Positions 17,701 through 26,278 of a stretch of 64,000 bases of DNA are shown piece after piece. How positions within the stretch are numbered: the first letter of the stretch is position 1; every line of letters begins with the position of its first letter. Made by a program: the position numbers and the translations under genes. This DNA is from CAYYYW01 sp964476245 (lineage in GTDB: Bacteria; Patescibacteriota; Microgenomatia; UBA1406; HO2-37-13b), in the NCBI GenBank assembly GCA_964476245.1, contig CAYYYW010000003.1, positions 18,077 through 82,076 on the forward strand, given 5' to 3'. The notes under the pieces were generated by a model. The model did not search any database. It saw only the letters and a list, made by a program, of their open reading frames with translations, and was not told the DNA's origin.

Positions 17701-18544
17701 GAACTTCTAAAATAACTTCTGAACCCATCCCGACTGACAAAAAATTATCTAATCCTTTTTCTTTTAAATAAAGATAGTCTTCTTCTTCCATTATTTCTAA
17801 AGGTCTTATTACGTCAGCAACTTTAATAATTCTTTCATAAAAAACTTGTTTTTCTGATTTTTTGTCAGCATATTTTTTAGATAAAGAAGCATATTTTTCT
17901 CTAAACTGAAATTCAATTTCGTGAAAGGTTAATTCTCTTCGCTCTTTATTTTTTACCTTTTCTTCTATTTTCTTTTTTGTCTCAATTTCTTCTTCTTTAA
18001 TTTTTTGTTCTTCCTGTTCATTCCAATTCCCTAGTTCTTCCAGTTCTTTTTCTCTTATTTCTTCTAGGTTTTTAGTAACTATTTTTCTTTTTTCCTCATC
18101 AATTTTTTTTACCAAATAAAGAGCGTAATAAATTATTCTCTCTAAATTACTCGAACTAATGCCTAAAAGTACATTTAGCGGGGAAGAAACTCCTTTAAAA
18201 TACCAAATGTGAGCTATTGGAGCCGCTAATTTAATATGCCCCGTTCTTTCTCTTCGAACAATATTGGTAGTAATCTCAACACCGCATCGATCACAAATTA
18301 TGCCTTTATATCTTATTCTCTTGTATTTTCCGCAGTAGCATTCGTAGTCTTTTGTTGGTCCAAAAATTCTTTCGTCGAAAAGACCATCTTTTTCTGGTTT
18401 AAAAGTTCTATAGTTGATTGTTTCCGGTTTAGTAACCTCTCCATGAGACCAAGAAATAATAACCTCAGGCGAGGCTAATGACAATCTAAGCCCGGTAAAC
18501 TCTAATAATTTGAAATCTTTTTTTATCGTTGGTAGTTTGTCCAT
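14744..18544 (-). CDS. rpoC: RNA polymerase beta' subunit
   Basis: The 1266-aa subunit forms the catalytic cleft of RNA polymerase. It has the N-terminal zinc site (C69, C71, C84, C87), the metal-binding NADFDGDQM motif near residue 552, the trigger-loop and bridge-helix region (SNYREGLSIFEY, SRGARKGLTDSALKTADAGYLTRRL), a second zinc site near CKTKHGVCQTC, and the C-terminal MRVRHFGG block. A Lys/Glu-rich coiled-coil insert lies near residues 140-225. It starts two bases after rpoB. Confidence 0.98.
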   Translation of the reverse strand: MDKLPTIKKDFKLLEFTGLRLSLASPEVIISWSHGEVTKPETINYRTFKPEKDGLFDERIFGPTKDYECYCGKYKRIRYKGIICDRCGVEITTNIVRRERTGHIKLAAPIAHIWYFKGVSSPLNVLLGISSSNLERIIYYALYLVKKIDEEKRKIVTKNLEEIREKELEELGNWNEQEEQKIKEEEIETKKKIEEKVKNKERRELTFHEIEFQFREKYASLSKKYADKKSEKQVFYERIIKVADVIRPLEIMEEEDYLYLKEKGLDNFLSVGMGSEVILEVLSGLDLNKIYSETVKKLTQIKGDRRIKLVKKLKLIESFIKSKISPTWMVFSVLPVIPPDLRPVVQLSGGKFATSDLNDFYRRVINRNNRLKHLIELGAPEIILRNEKRMLQEAVDSLIDLSKSRGKNRNLRTSIKALKSLSDILRGKQGRFRQNLLGKRVDYSGRSVIIVGPELKITQCGLPKEMALELFKPFVLREIIIRGLAQNIKSAKIFLERKEPIVYDILEGITKDHPVLLNRAPTLHKLSILAFYPVLTDDFAIKLHPTVCQGYNADFDGDQMAIFVPLSKKSISEVKERMLAEKNLLKPADGTPIVIPNKEMALGCYYLTTIDDRYKDKKNEQLKSFVSEEEVLIAYFNKHIITREPILARINGKLIKTTAGRIIFNSYLPNELRFINTEIKASDLKAVVVKALKIYSNDYEKIGNIIDNLKEVGFFGATMSGGTSISVFDCTTIKEKSELIRKAEDKIKEIEENFLKGLLTEAEKRKASNNVWIEATEEIADKTWAAIEEENPVKIIIKSGGARASREQLKQLSAMKGLVVDPMGKIIKVPTKSNYREGLSIFEYVINSRGARKGLTDSALKTADAGYLTRRLVDVSHDIIVRESNCQTEEGLLLQKNGERGDKFYNRIRGRYLAKNVVDKNKKILFKRNELIDDDKIEIIKKNNINKAFVRSSLNCKTKHGVCQTCYGIDLANNQLVEIGTPVGVLAAQSIGEPGTQLTMRVRHFGGIVVADVTQGLPRVEELFEARTPKIISPICDISGRVSIQEDTEKENYVIKVKSVGSKSEEGREFVVPTSKKLSVKDGQLISAGQPLCEGYLDIKDILTIRGVKEAQIYLLNEIQKVYESQGITIHDKHFEVIVRKMSDKMIIQNEGDTEFIVGEIASRFRFEEENKRVLSEGGRPATAQVTILGVTKAAMHSDSWLSAASFQGTTNVLTQASIRGQIDYLYGLKENVIIGRLIPVTKELLDKYYGDKKQEEALIENVEKL

Positions 18545-18546
18545 AT

Positions 18547-21500
18547 TTATTCTATCGGCTCTATGTTCAACCCCAAAGCATTTAATTCTTTAATTAACAC
18601 ATTAAATGACTCTGGTATGGTTGATTGAGGGATGTCCATGCCTTTAATAATTGCTTCGAAAGCTTTCGTTCTTCCTTGAACATTGTCGCTTTTAATAGTT
18701 AACATTTCTTGTAAAACATGAGGAACTCGATGACTCTCTAAAGCCCAAACTTCCATTTCTCCAAATCTTTGACCCCCCATTTGAGATTTCCCTCCCAGCG
18801 GTTGTTGAGTAACAAGAGAGTACGGTCCAGTAGATCTTGCATGAAATTTGTCCTCAACCATATGAATCAACTTCATAATATAACCAATGCCTACAAGTAC
18901 GGGTTTTTCGTATGGTTCACCTGTTCTTCCATCATACAACGTTACCTTTCCATCAATTGAAAACCCTGCCTTTTTTAACTCGTTTTTGATTAATTCTTCA
19001 GATATTTTTTCAAAAACCGGTAGGGCAAATGTCTTATTTAATTTATAAGCAGCTATTCCCAGCATTGCTTCATAAAGTTGGCCCAGATTCATTCTTGAAA
19101 GAACCGATAATGGAGAAAGAAGCACGTCAACCGGCGTACCATCTTCTAAATACGGCATGTCATGCTCGGGTAAAATCTTGGAAATAATTCCCTTATTTCC
19201 ATGTCTACCCGCCAATTTGTCACCAACAGAGATCTTTCTTAAAGAAGCGGTTGTGACTAAAATTCTCTGTAAAATACCAGGCTCCAGTTCGTTGGGATCT
19301 TTTTTAACATCAATTGTGTTAATCTTCGTCACTACTCCTTTTTTTCCATAAGGCATCCGCAGCGACGTATCTTTAACATCCTTAGCTTTTTCTCCAAAAA
19401 TAGCACGCAATAGTCTTTCTTCTGCGCTTAATTCTTTCTCACCTTTTGGAGCTACCTTCCCCACCAAAACATCTCCTCCTTGAATTTCTGAACCAACAAC
19501 TACCAATCCATCCTTGTCTAAATTAGCTAAAATTTCTTCTCTAATATTGGGAATGTCTCGAGTCAATTCTTCTGCTCCTAATTTTGTATTAACTAAATCA
19601 GCTACAAATTCTTCCATGCTTACTGAGGTAAATAAATCCTGTTTAACTAACCTATCAGATATAACAAAGCCGTCTTCGTATCCAAGACCATCTAATGAAG
19701 TATAGGCAACTAAAAGATTTTGTCCTAAAGACAATTCACCCTTGCTGCTTGCCGGTCCATCAATTAACAAATCTCCTTTTTTAATTCTTTGTTTAAAAAC
19801 TAAAGACGTTTTCTGATCAAAAACTATATCTTTATTTGTCTTTATAAATTTTTCTAAATTATATTTGTATGTTTTGCCAGACTTACCTTTAAATATTATT
19901 TTATCAGCGTCGACGTATTGAATTACTCCATGTTCTGGAGCATAAATAGTTCGTCCTAAAGCCGAGGCAATTTCCTTCTCCATTCCCGTTCCTATTAATG
20001 GAGATTCTGGCTTAACTAAAGGTACTGCTTGGCACAACATATGTGTTCCCATAAGAGCCCGACTAGCATCATCATGTTGTAAAAATGGAATTAATGAAGC
20101 CGACAAACCAACTACTTGACGAGGAGACAAATCAATTAAATCAACTTCTTCAACCGGAACCTCGACCATTTCGCCTTTGTGTCTGGCTGGTATTCTTTCT
20201 CCCAAAACATACCCGTGATTATCAATCTTAATACCACTGTGGGTGATATAGTACTGATCCTCATCATCTGCCTGAAGATATACAACTTCTTCGCTAACCC
20301 TGACTTTCAATTTTCCTTGAATTTTCTCTTTTGTCATTTTCCTATACGGGGTTTCTAAAAAACCATAATGATTTACCCGAGCAAACAAAGCCATATAGGT
20401 AACTACGCCAATATTTGGGCCTTCTGGTGATCTAACGGGACAAACTCTTCCATATTGGGAAGAAGAAATATCTCTGATAGAAAATGAAGCGCGTTCTTTC
20501 TCTATGCCACCTGGACCACCAACGCTGAATCTTCTTAAATTGTCTACTTCGGATAAAGGATTAGTTTGATCAATTATTGTCGACAACTGACTTGTTCGAT
20601 AAAAAGTGTTAATGGCCGAAACTATGGATTTGCTATTGATAACTTGTGATGGTAACACATCATTATCAACCATGGTCATACTCATTCTCTCTTTAATCTC
20701 TCTTTCGGTTCTTACCATTCCAACACGAATACCATACATACCCACTAACTCTCCCACCGTTCTAATTCTTCGGTTGCCCAAATGATCAATGTCGTCAAAT
20801 TCGCCATTCCCGTTAGTAAGATTAACCAAGTATTTAATAATAGCCACAATATCTTCTAAGGTTAGAATAAAATATTCTTTTTCTATAGGAATATTAAGAT
20901 TTAATTTTCTATTGATTTTATATCTGCCAACATCTGTCAAAGAATAGCGACGGGTTTTTAAAAAAAGGTTGTTTAAAGTATCATATGCATTGCGAAGAAT
21001 TAAGGGCTCGCCGGGTTTTAATTTCCTATAAATCTCGAAAACTGCTTCATCTTTAGTTTTGGTCGAATCTTTTTCTAATGTTGGCAAAATAAATTTGTTT
21101 AATAAATCTGTATTTAAGTCGGAAAATAAATTAATTATTTCTGTGTTCGATAGTTCTTTTAATGAGCGAATAAAAGCTGTAGCTAAAAATTTTCTTCTTC
21201 TGTTAATCTTTGCCTCGATCAGATTATTTTTAGAAATAGTAAAATCTAACCAGGCCCCAATATAGGGTCTAACTTCTGCATTATATGAGGTTATTCCCGT
21301 AGCTTTATCAATCTCGGCAGTAAAATAAACACCTGGAGATCGAGAAATCTGATTAATAATCGCTCTTTCGATCCCGTTAATAACAAATGTTCCTCGTAAG
21401 GTCATTTTGGGCAAATTAAAGAAATAAACGTCTTGTTTTTTTTCCAACTTCTTCTTCTTGTTAATTAATTTAACCTTTAAATAGACTGGGAATTGATAGG

Positions 21501-21780
21501 TAAGCTTGTTTTTAAAACACTCTTCAAGGGAATATCGCGGGTTACCAAAATAAAAATTTTCTAATTCTAAAATGAAGTTTTTTTTCGTATAATCCTCTAT
21601 TGGAAAAAATTCATGAAGAATATCGGGCAAACCCTTATTAAGAAAATTTTCCCAAGACTGTTTTTGAATTTCTACTAAATCTAGTTTTTCAAGCTTATCC
21701 TTTGTTCCTAAAAAAATTCTTTGTGAAGCTTTAACTTTGTTTCGTTGATTGGGGTTTTTAATACCTGTATCCTTACTCAT
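18547..21780 (-). CDS. rpoB: RNA polymerase beta subunit
   Basis: The 1077-aa subunit, on the short side for bacteria, contains the rifampicin-region and fork-loop sequences (SQLSTIIDQTNPLSEVDNLRR), the DDASRALMGTHM block, and the C-terminal switch region (GGKSQMGGQRFGEMEVWALE). It is the first gene of the operon. Unusually, rplJ/rplL are not upstream; the next gene is divergent ugd. The promoter lies about 190 bases upstream, giving a long leader. Confidence 0.98.
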   Translation of the reverse strand: MSKDTGIKNPNQRNKVKASQRIFLGTKDKLEKLDLVEIQKQSWENFLNKGLPDILHEFFPIEDYTKKNFILELENFYFGNPRYSLEECFKNKLTYQFPVYLKVKLINKKKKLEKKQDVYFFNLPKMTLRGTFVINGIERAIINQISRSPGVYFTAEIDKATGITSYNAEVRPYIGAWLDFTISKNNLIEAKINRRRKFLATAFIRSLKELSNTEIINLFSDLNTDLLNKFILPTLEKDSTKTKDEAVFEIYRKLKPGEPLILRNAYDTLNNLFLKTRRYSLTDVGRYKINRKLNLNIPIEKEYFILTLEDIVAIIKYLVNLTNGNGEFDDIDHLGNRRIRTVGELVGMYGIRVGMVRTEREIKERMSMTMVDNDVLPSQVINSKSIVSAINTFYRTSQLSTIIDQTNPLSEVDNLRRFSVGGPGGIEKERASFSIRDISSSQYGRVCPVRSPEGPNIGVVTYMALFARVNHYGFLETPYRKMTKEKIQGKLKVRVSEEVVYLQADDEDQYYITHSGIKIDNHGYVLGERIPARHKGEMVEVPVEEVDLIDLSPRQVVGLSASLIPFLQHDDASRALMGTHMLCQAVPLVKPESPLIGTGMEKEIASALGRTIYAPEHGVIQYVDADKIIFKGKSGKTYKYNLEKFIKTNKDIVFDQKTSLVFKQRIKKGDLLIDGPASSKGELSLGQNLLVAYTSLDGLGYEDGFVISDRLVKQDLFTSVSMEEFVADLVNTKLGAEELTRDIPNIREEILANLDKDGLVVVGSEIQGGDVLVGKVAPKGEKELSAEERLLRAIFGEKAKDVKDTSLRMPYGKKGVVTKINTIDVKKDPNELEPGILQRILVTTASLRKISVGDKLAGRHGNKGIISKILPEHDMPYLEDGTPVDVLLSPLSVLSRMNLGQLYEAMLGIAAYKLNKTFALPVFEKISEELIKNELKKAGFSIDGKVTLYDGRTGEPYEKPVLVGIGYIMKLIHMVEDKFHARSTGPYSLVTQQPLGGKSQMGGQRFGEMEVWALESHRVPHVLQEMLTIKSDNVQGRTKAFEAIIKGMDIPQSTIPESFNVLIKELNALGLNIEPIE

Positions 21781-21905
21781 CTGAAGTAAATATTAAGGTT
21801 TTTAAATTTTACCCTGCGCCAGTTCCGCCTAGCAACACGGTGCAGAGCAACCCTGAACCCTATAGTGGTTCATGGGTTAAAGTTGTTTAAAACAAAAAAT
21901 AAATA

Positions 21906-21921
21906 GGTCGTTTTAACGACC
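21906..21921 (-). terminator. Terminator-like hairpin in the rpoB leader (possible attenuator)
   Basis: On the minus strand GGTCGTT-AA-AACGACC is followed by a T-rich run (TATTTATTTTTTG). It lies about 45-60 bases downstream of the predicted rpoB start site and about 125 bases before the rpoB ATG. Between it and rpoB are further self-complementary patches (21815-21880, for example TGAACC/GGTTCA). The arrangement fits transcription attenuation of the operon. Confidence 0.5.
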
Positions 21922-21971
21922 CATGGTTTATAAGGTAAAAAATTTTATCACTAAAATTCAGAGTGGCGATA

Positions 21972-22000
21972 AATATACTACATTGTTAAAATAAAGTCAA
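21972..22000 (-). promoter_or_regulatory. rpoB operon promoter
   Basis: On the minus strand TTGACT (21995-22000) and TATATT (21972-21977) are separated by exactly 17 bases. The predicted start is near 21965, giving a leader of about 185 bases, in contrast with the leaderless genes elsewhere in the window. Confidence 0.7.
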
Positions 22001-22003
22001 GCA

Positions 22004-22032
22004 TTGTTTTTTTTGATCTGATGAGATATCAT
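22004..22032 (+). promoter_or_regulatory. ugd promoter, leaderless
   Basis: TTGTTT (22004-22009), a 17-base spacer and TATCAT (22027-22032); the ATG follows after eight bases. It is back to back with the rpoB promoter. Confidence 0.55.
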
Positions 22033-22040
22033 TATCCACT

Positions 22041-23333
22041 ATGACAATTACTGTTATCGGACACGGATATGTAGGGTTGGTTACAGCTTGTATATTTGCC
22101 GATTTAGGTAATACGGTTTTCGTAATTGGACGCAATAAAGAAAAAATTAAACAACTGCAAAAAAGTAATCCTATCATTTACGAACCTGGCTTGAAGGAAA
22201 TTTTACAAAAAAATCTTAATCAGAAGAGAATTTTTTTCACCACTTCATATAAAGACACTATTCCTCTTTCAGAAATTGTCTTTATAGCCGTTGGAACACC
22301 AACAAAACCTAACGGAGAAGCCGATCTTTCCTCAATTTTTTCGGTGACGAAAAAAATCGCTCAACATTTAAAGCAGAAATATACCGTTGTTTCCTGCAAA
22401 AGCACTGTTCCTGTTGGTACTAATCGCAAAATTTATGAAACAATCAACAAAATTAAACCTAAAAATGTTAAATTCGATATCGCTTCATGCCCAGAATTCT
22501 TAAGAGAAGGATCGGCCCTACAAGACAGTTTTAATCCTGATAGAATTGTTATCGGATCCAATTCAAAAAAAACCATTGATCTTCTTCTTAAGCTTCATCA
22601 GCCCCTAGACGGAAAAAGAGTACTTGTGAGTTTGGAATCAGCTGAAATAATTAAATATGCCTCAAATGCAATTTTAGCCACTAAGATTTCTTTTGCTAAT
22701 TTAATTTCGTTTTTATGCGAAAAGACGGGTGCCGACGTTGAAGAAGTTTTAGACGGCGTTGGTCTTGACTACCGAATTGGAAGAACGTTTTTATATCCGG
22801 GCGTTGGCTACGGCGGAAGTTGTTTCCCTAAAGATGTTAGAGCTTTAATAAAAACCGGCCAAAATCTCAACACCAACATGAATCTACTCTCTGCCGTTGA
22901 GCAAATCAATCAACAAGCGAGAAAAAACATTCTGACGAAAATTTTAACTTATGCCTCGGATAAAAAAATTAGCATATGGGGATTATCATTCAAACCAAAC
23001 ACTGACGACATTCGTGAAGCTCCGTCTATCTTTATTATCAAACATCTTCTAAAAGAAGGATTTAAAATAAAAGTCTATGATCCTGAAGCCATAAAAAATA
23101 TCAAAGAGATATTTGGCGACAAAATCCAATACTGTCAAAACCCCTATGAAACAGTAAAAGGCATTTCAACCCTGACAATATTAACTGAGTGGAATGAGTT
23201 TAAACAAATTGATTTGTCTAAAATAAAAAAATTAATGGGCAAGGGCGTCATAATTGATGGAAGAAATATCTATAACCCAAAAAATACGACCAAGTTAGGA
23301 TTCAAATATATATCTATTGGAAGAACAACGTAA
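22041..23333 (+). CDS. ugd: UDP-glucose 6-dehydrogenase
   Basis: Oxidises UDP-glucose to UDP-glucuronate with two NAD+ in the cytoplasm. The 430-aa protein has the N-terminal NAD-binding GHGYVG motif (7-12), the VAVGTPT-type strand (IAVGTPTKPNG), and the catalytic cysteine in GGSCFPKD (C261), with the Lys of that motif also conserved. Length is typical. Eleven bases downstream is a UDP-glucuronate decarboxylase, so the two genes together should make UDP-xylose. Confidence 0.95.
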   Translation: MTITVIGHGYVGLVTACIFADLGNTVFVIGRNKEKIKQLQKSNPIIYEPGLKEILQKNLNQKRIFFTTSYKDTIPLSEIVFIAVGTPTKPNGEADLSSIFSVTKKIAQHLKQKYTVVSCKSTVPVGTNRKIYETINKIKPKNVKFDIASCPEFLREGSALQDSFNPDRIVIGSNSKKTIDLLLKLHQPLDGKRVLVSLESAEIIKYASNAILATKISFANLISFLCEKTGADVEEVLDGVGLDYRIGRTFLYPGVGYGGSCFPKDVRALIKTGQNLNTNMNLLSAVEQINQQARKNILTKILTYASDKKISIWGLSFKPNTDDIREAPSIFIIKHLLKEGFKIKVYDPEAIKNIKEIFGDKIQYCQNPYETVKGISTLTILTEWNEFKQIDLSKIKKLMGKGVIIDGRNIYNPKNTTKLGFKYISIGRTT

Positions 23334-23344
23334 AAGTCTTATAT

Positions 23345-24301
23345 ATGAAAAAAATATTAATAACCGGTGGAGCAGGATTTATTGGATCAAATCTCGTTGA
23401 GTTACTTCTGCGAAAAGACTCTCAAATTTGGGTTATAGATAATTTTCTGACCAGCTCCGCTGAAAATATCAAAAGGTTTATTAAGCACCCACGATTTCGA
23501 TTTATTGAAACAGATTTGATTACTGCCAATTTAGAAAAAACCCTTAATAATACTTCTTTTGACATCGTTTATCACTTGGCATCTCCTGCCTCTCCCAAAC
23601 AATATATTAAACATCCTCTTAGAACACTGATGGTAAATTCGTCAGGAACATTTAAGATTCTTAAGTACATGAAAAAAACAAAAAGTAAAATATTTATCTA
23701 TGCCTCTTCGTCGGAAATCTACGGAGATCCATTAAAACATCCACAGGCAGAAGACTACTGGGGCAATGTTAATCCCATCGGTGAGCGCTCTTGCTACGAC
23801 GAAGGAAAAAGATTCGGCGAAGCGCTTTGCGTGAGTTATTTTAGAAAACACCATCTAGATATTAGAGTCGCTAGAATTTTCAATACTTACGGACCGAACA
23901 TGGAGAAAGACGACGGGAGAGCAATCTCTAATTTTGTTGTTCAAGCACTTCAAAATAAACCTCTTACCATTTACGGCGATGGTCAGCAAACACGATCTTT
24001 TTGTTATGTGTCAGACTTAATTGAAGGTTTATATCGTCTGGGAATTAAATCGGTAAGAGGTGAAGTAATTAATCTCGGTAATAATAACGAAAAAAAAATT
24101 ATTGAGATAGCAAAACTGATAAAAAGCTTAACTAATTCGTCATCAAAAATAGTTTTTAAACCCCTGCCCAAAGACGATCCAAAAAAAAGAAAACCAAACA
24201 TTGAGAAAGCAATTAAATTACTCCACTGGCAATCAAAAACACCGCTGGAAAAAGGATTGAATTTAACTATCAATTATTTTAAAGAACGACTTTGTCTATG
24301 A
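23345..24301 (+). CDS. UDP-glucuronate decarboxylase (UDP-xylose synthase)
   Basis: A 318-aa extended short-chain dehydrogenase. The NAD site TGGAGFIGS is at residues 7-15 and the catalytic Tyr-x-x-x-Lys is Y151/K155 within SCYDEGKR, the form characteristic of UDP-xylose synthases. HLASPASPKQY and RIFNTYGPNM are also typical. It decarboxylates UDP-glucuronate to UDP-xylose via a 4-keto intermediate. Its stop codon overlaps the ATG of the next gene (ATGA). Another NDP-sugar decarboxylase or epimerase is less likely. Confidence 0.9.
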   Translation: MKKILITGGAGFIGSNLVELLLRKDSQIWVIDNFLTSSAENIKRFIKHPRFRFIETDLITANLEKTLNNTSFDIVYHLASPASPKQYIKHPLRTLMVNSSGTFKILKYMKKTKSKIFIYASSSEIYGDPLKHPQAEDYWGNVNPIGERSCYDEGKRFGEALCVSYFRKHHLDIRVARIFNTYGPNMEKDDGRAISNFVVQALQNKPLTIYGDGQQTRSFCYVSDLIEGLYRLGIKSVRGEVINLGNNNEKKIIEIAKLIKSLTNSSSKIVFKPLPKDDPKKRKPNIEKAIKLLHWQSKTPLEKGLNLTINYFKERLCL

Positions 24302-25401
24302 AAAAAGCGGTTATCATATTACCGACCTACAACGAACAACAAAATATTAAAACGCTTATTCCCGCAATTTTTAAAATTGCTAAAAAAATAAAAAATTGGC
24401 AAATATCTATTTTAGTAGTCGACGATCAATCCCCTGACAACACCTCATTGGAAATTAAGCATCTTCAAAAAAAACATTCAAATCTATATCTAATTCAAGA
24501 AAAGAAAGAGGGTTTGGGAAAAGCATATTGGCGAGGTTTTAACTTTGCCATTAAAAAAATAAATCCTTATGTTGTTTTTGAAATGGACGCTGATTGGTCG
24601 CATGACCCAAATTTAATCCCCCAATTTTTAAAAAAGATTGAGAAAGAAGCAGATTTTGTCATTGGATCAAGATATATTAAGGGAGGTTCTATTCCTAAAA
24701 ATTGGGGCTGGCATCGAAAACTATTTTCTATCTTAGGAAATTTGATTATTAGATTGGGTTTTATGATTCTAAAAATCCATGATTGGACCTCTGGCTATCG
24801 AGCCATAAAAAGCTGGTTTCTAAAAGAAGTCCTCGCCGAAATGAAGAGCTATAACGGCTACGTATTCCAAGTGGCTCTTGTTGACAAAGCCATAAAAACC
24901 GGAGCAATCATCTCAGAAATTCCCTTAAATTTTAAGGATAGAAAAACAGGTCAGTCAAAAATTAACTCTGTTCATTATATTTTAAATACTCTTTCTTATG
25001 TTTTTTTGAATTCTTCTTTTATTAAATTTGTTGCCGTTGGCATAATTGGTTTCATTATCGACTTTGGTATCTCATTTATTTTAATTGAAAATGTCAAATT
25101 GTTTATCTGGTTAACCACCATTATCAGCGCCGAAATAGCTATTATCTCCAATTTTTTTCTTAATAATTTCTGGAGTTTTGCTCATAAAAAAATTGACCAC
25201 AGACTTTTTTCTTACATGGCCAAATTCATTCATTTCAATTTCATCTCATTGGGCTCAATTATAATTCAAAGCCTTTTTCTACAAATAGCTACTATTGTCT
25301 TTCCATTTAAATTTTGGTTTATTTATAAAGCGTTGATTATCCTCTTCCTAATTATTCCCTACTCCTACTATATGTACAATCGTTTCATTTGGAAAAGATA
25401 G
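24298..25401 (+). CDS. Dolichol-phosphate-mannose-synthase-like GT2 fused to GtrA
   Basis: The 367-aa protein starts with a DPM1-type GT2 domain (about 1-225): ILPTYNEQQN, VVDDQSPDN, FEMDADWSHDP and VIGSRYIKGG. It ends in a four-helix GtrA domain (about 240-365, beginning FIKFVAVGIIGF). Such proteins make a polyprenyl-phosphate sugar and are thought to help flip it, supplying the GT-C enzymes that are numerous in this region. The start at 24298 overlaps the preceding stop (ATGA), replacing a TTG two codons upstream. Confidence 0.88.
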   Translation: MKKAVIILPTYNEQQNIKTLIPAIFKIAKKIKNWQISILVVDDQSPDNTSLEIKHLQKKHSNLYLIQEKKEGLGKAYWRGFNFAIKKINPYVVFEMDADWSHDPNLIPQFLKKIEKEADFVIGSRYIKGGSIPKNWGWHRKLFSILGNLIIRLGFMILKIHDWTSGYRAIKSWFLKEVLAEMKSYNGYVFQVALVDKAIKTGAIISEIPLNFKDRKTGQSKINSVHYILNTLSYVFLNSSFIKFVAVGIIGFIIDFGISFILIENVKLFIWLTTIISAEIAIISNFFLNNFWSFAHKKIDHRLFSYMAKFIHFNFISLGSIIIQSLFLQIATIVFPFKFWFIYKALIILFLIIPYSYYMYNRFIWKR

Positions 25402-25409
25402 AAAATCGC

Positions 25410-25438
25410 TTGATTTTTCTACTTAATCGCTTTATGAT
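25410..25438 (+). promoter_or_regulatory. Promoter of the CPBP protease gene, leaderless
   Basis: TTGATT (25410-25415), a 17-base spacer and TATGAT (25433-25438); the ATG at 25447 follows after eight bases. The -35 lies in the right arm of a hairpin (TAGAAAATC...GATTTTTCTA) that may end the preceding operon. Confidence 0.6.
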
Positions 25439-25446
25439 GTAATTTA

Positions 25447-26109
25447 ATGAAGAAAAACGTTTCACCTACTCAAAAAATCTTGAATATTTGGGCAATAATT
25501 TTGATTGTTTGGAGTGTCTATCGAACAAAATTTTTCCTGCCTGAATGGTTTGATGAATTTATCGCCAAACCGTTGGTTTTTGTCTTACCGGTCTATCTTT
25601 ATATCAAAAAAGTAGAAAAAAAAGATTTTTTCTCCTCAATTTTATTAACAACAAAAAATATCTTTAAAGATGTTTATTTGGCTCTCATTGTTGGCTTTGT
25701 TTTTGCTTTATCAGCCTTTTTCTCAAACTACGTAAAACATGGTAGTTTTTTATTGGCAACAACCATTATTTATTCAACTTCCCAAAAATTATCTACATAT
25801 TTTTTTATCGCTTTGGCGACCGGGTTTTCAGAAGAAATTCTTTCCCGGGGTTTCATATTAAAAAGGCTTTATGAAGACTCAGGCAATATTTATACCTCTT
25901 CTTTTGTCAGCAGTATTTTGTTCTTTATCCTTCATATACCGATCCTTTTTACCAACATAAAACTTACCGGTGGTTTACTTTTGTTTTTTATGGGGACTGA
26001 TTTAATCCTCAGCTTAGCCAACTCTTTTATTTTTTTGGAAAGAAAAAGCCTAATTCTTCCTATTCTTGTACATGCTTTTTATAATTTAGCTATTGTTTTA
26101 TACGTTTAA
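25447..26109 (+). CDS. CPBP-family intramembrane metalloprotease
   Basis: A 220-aa protein with six or seven membrane helices and the three CPBP/Abi motifs: SEEILSRGF (EExxxR) near 132-142, FFILH near 158-162, and HAFYN near 209-213. These residues form the intramembrane active site of Rce1-like proteases. Bacterial relatives act in peptide maturation, immunity or unknown roles; no bacteriocin gene is nearby. Its own promoter precedes it and a terminator hairpin follows. Confidence 0.85.
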   Translation: MKKNVSPTQKILNIWAIILIVWSVYRTKFFLPEWFDEFIAKPLVFVLPVYLYIKKVEKKDFFSSILLTTKNIFKDVYLALIVGFVFALSAFFSNYVKHGSFLLATTIIYSTSQKLSTYFFIALATGFSEEILSRGFILKRLYEDSGNIYTSSFVSSILFFILHIPILFTNIKLTGGLLLFFMGTDLILSLANSFIFLERKSLILPILVHAFYNLAIVLYV

Positions 26110-26113
26110 TATC

Positions 26114-26152
26114 AAATCCGCTAGATCAAAATGCGAAAAATGCGGATTTTTT
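26114..26152 (+). terminator. Rho-independent terminator after the CPBP gene
   Basis: AAATCCGC (26114-26121) pairs with GCGGATTT (26142-26149) and a T-run follows to 26152. The loop is 20 bases. The remaining bases to 26278 show no gene. Confidence 0.65.
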
Positions 26153-26278
26153 GTTCGGCCACTTGCGACGAAGCGCTCGTGCTATGCTTCCCAACTTTCT
26201 CGCATTGGCAGGTAACAAAAAAGACGCGTTTGAGCATAAGAACTATTCGACAGGATTTGATACAATTTTCGGAGGACG

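Noticed and set aside
22041..25401. Recoded UGA as in Gracilibacteria
   Set aside because: UGA clearly terminates genes here (uxs at 24299-24301 overlapping the next ATG), and conserved proteins show no internal UGA.
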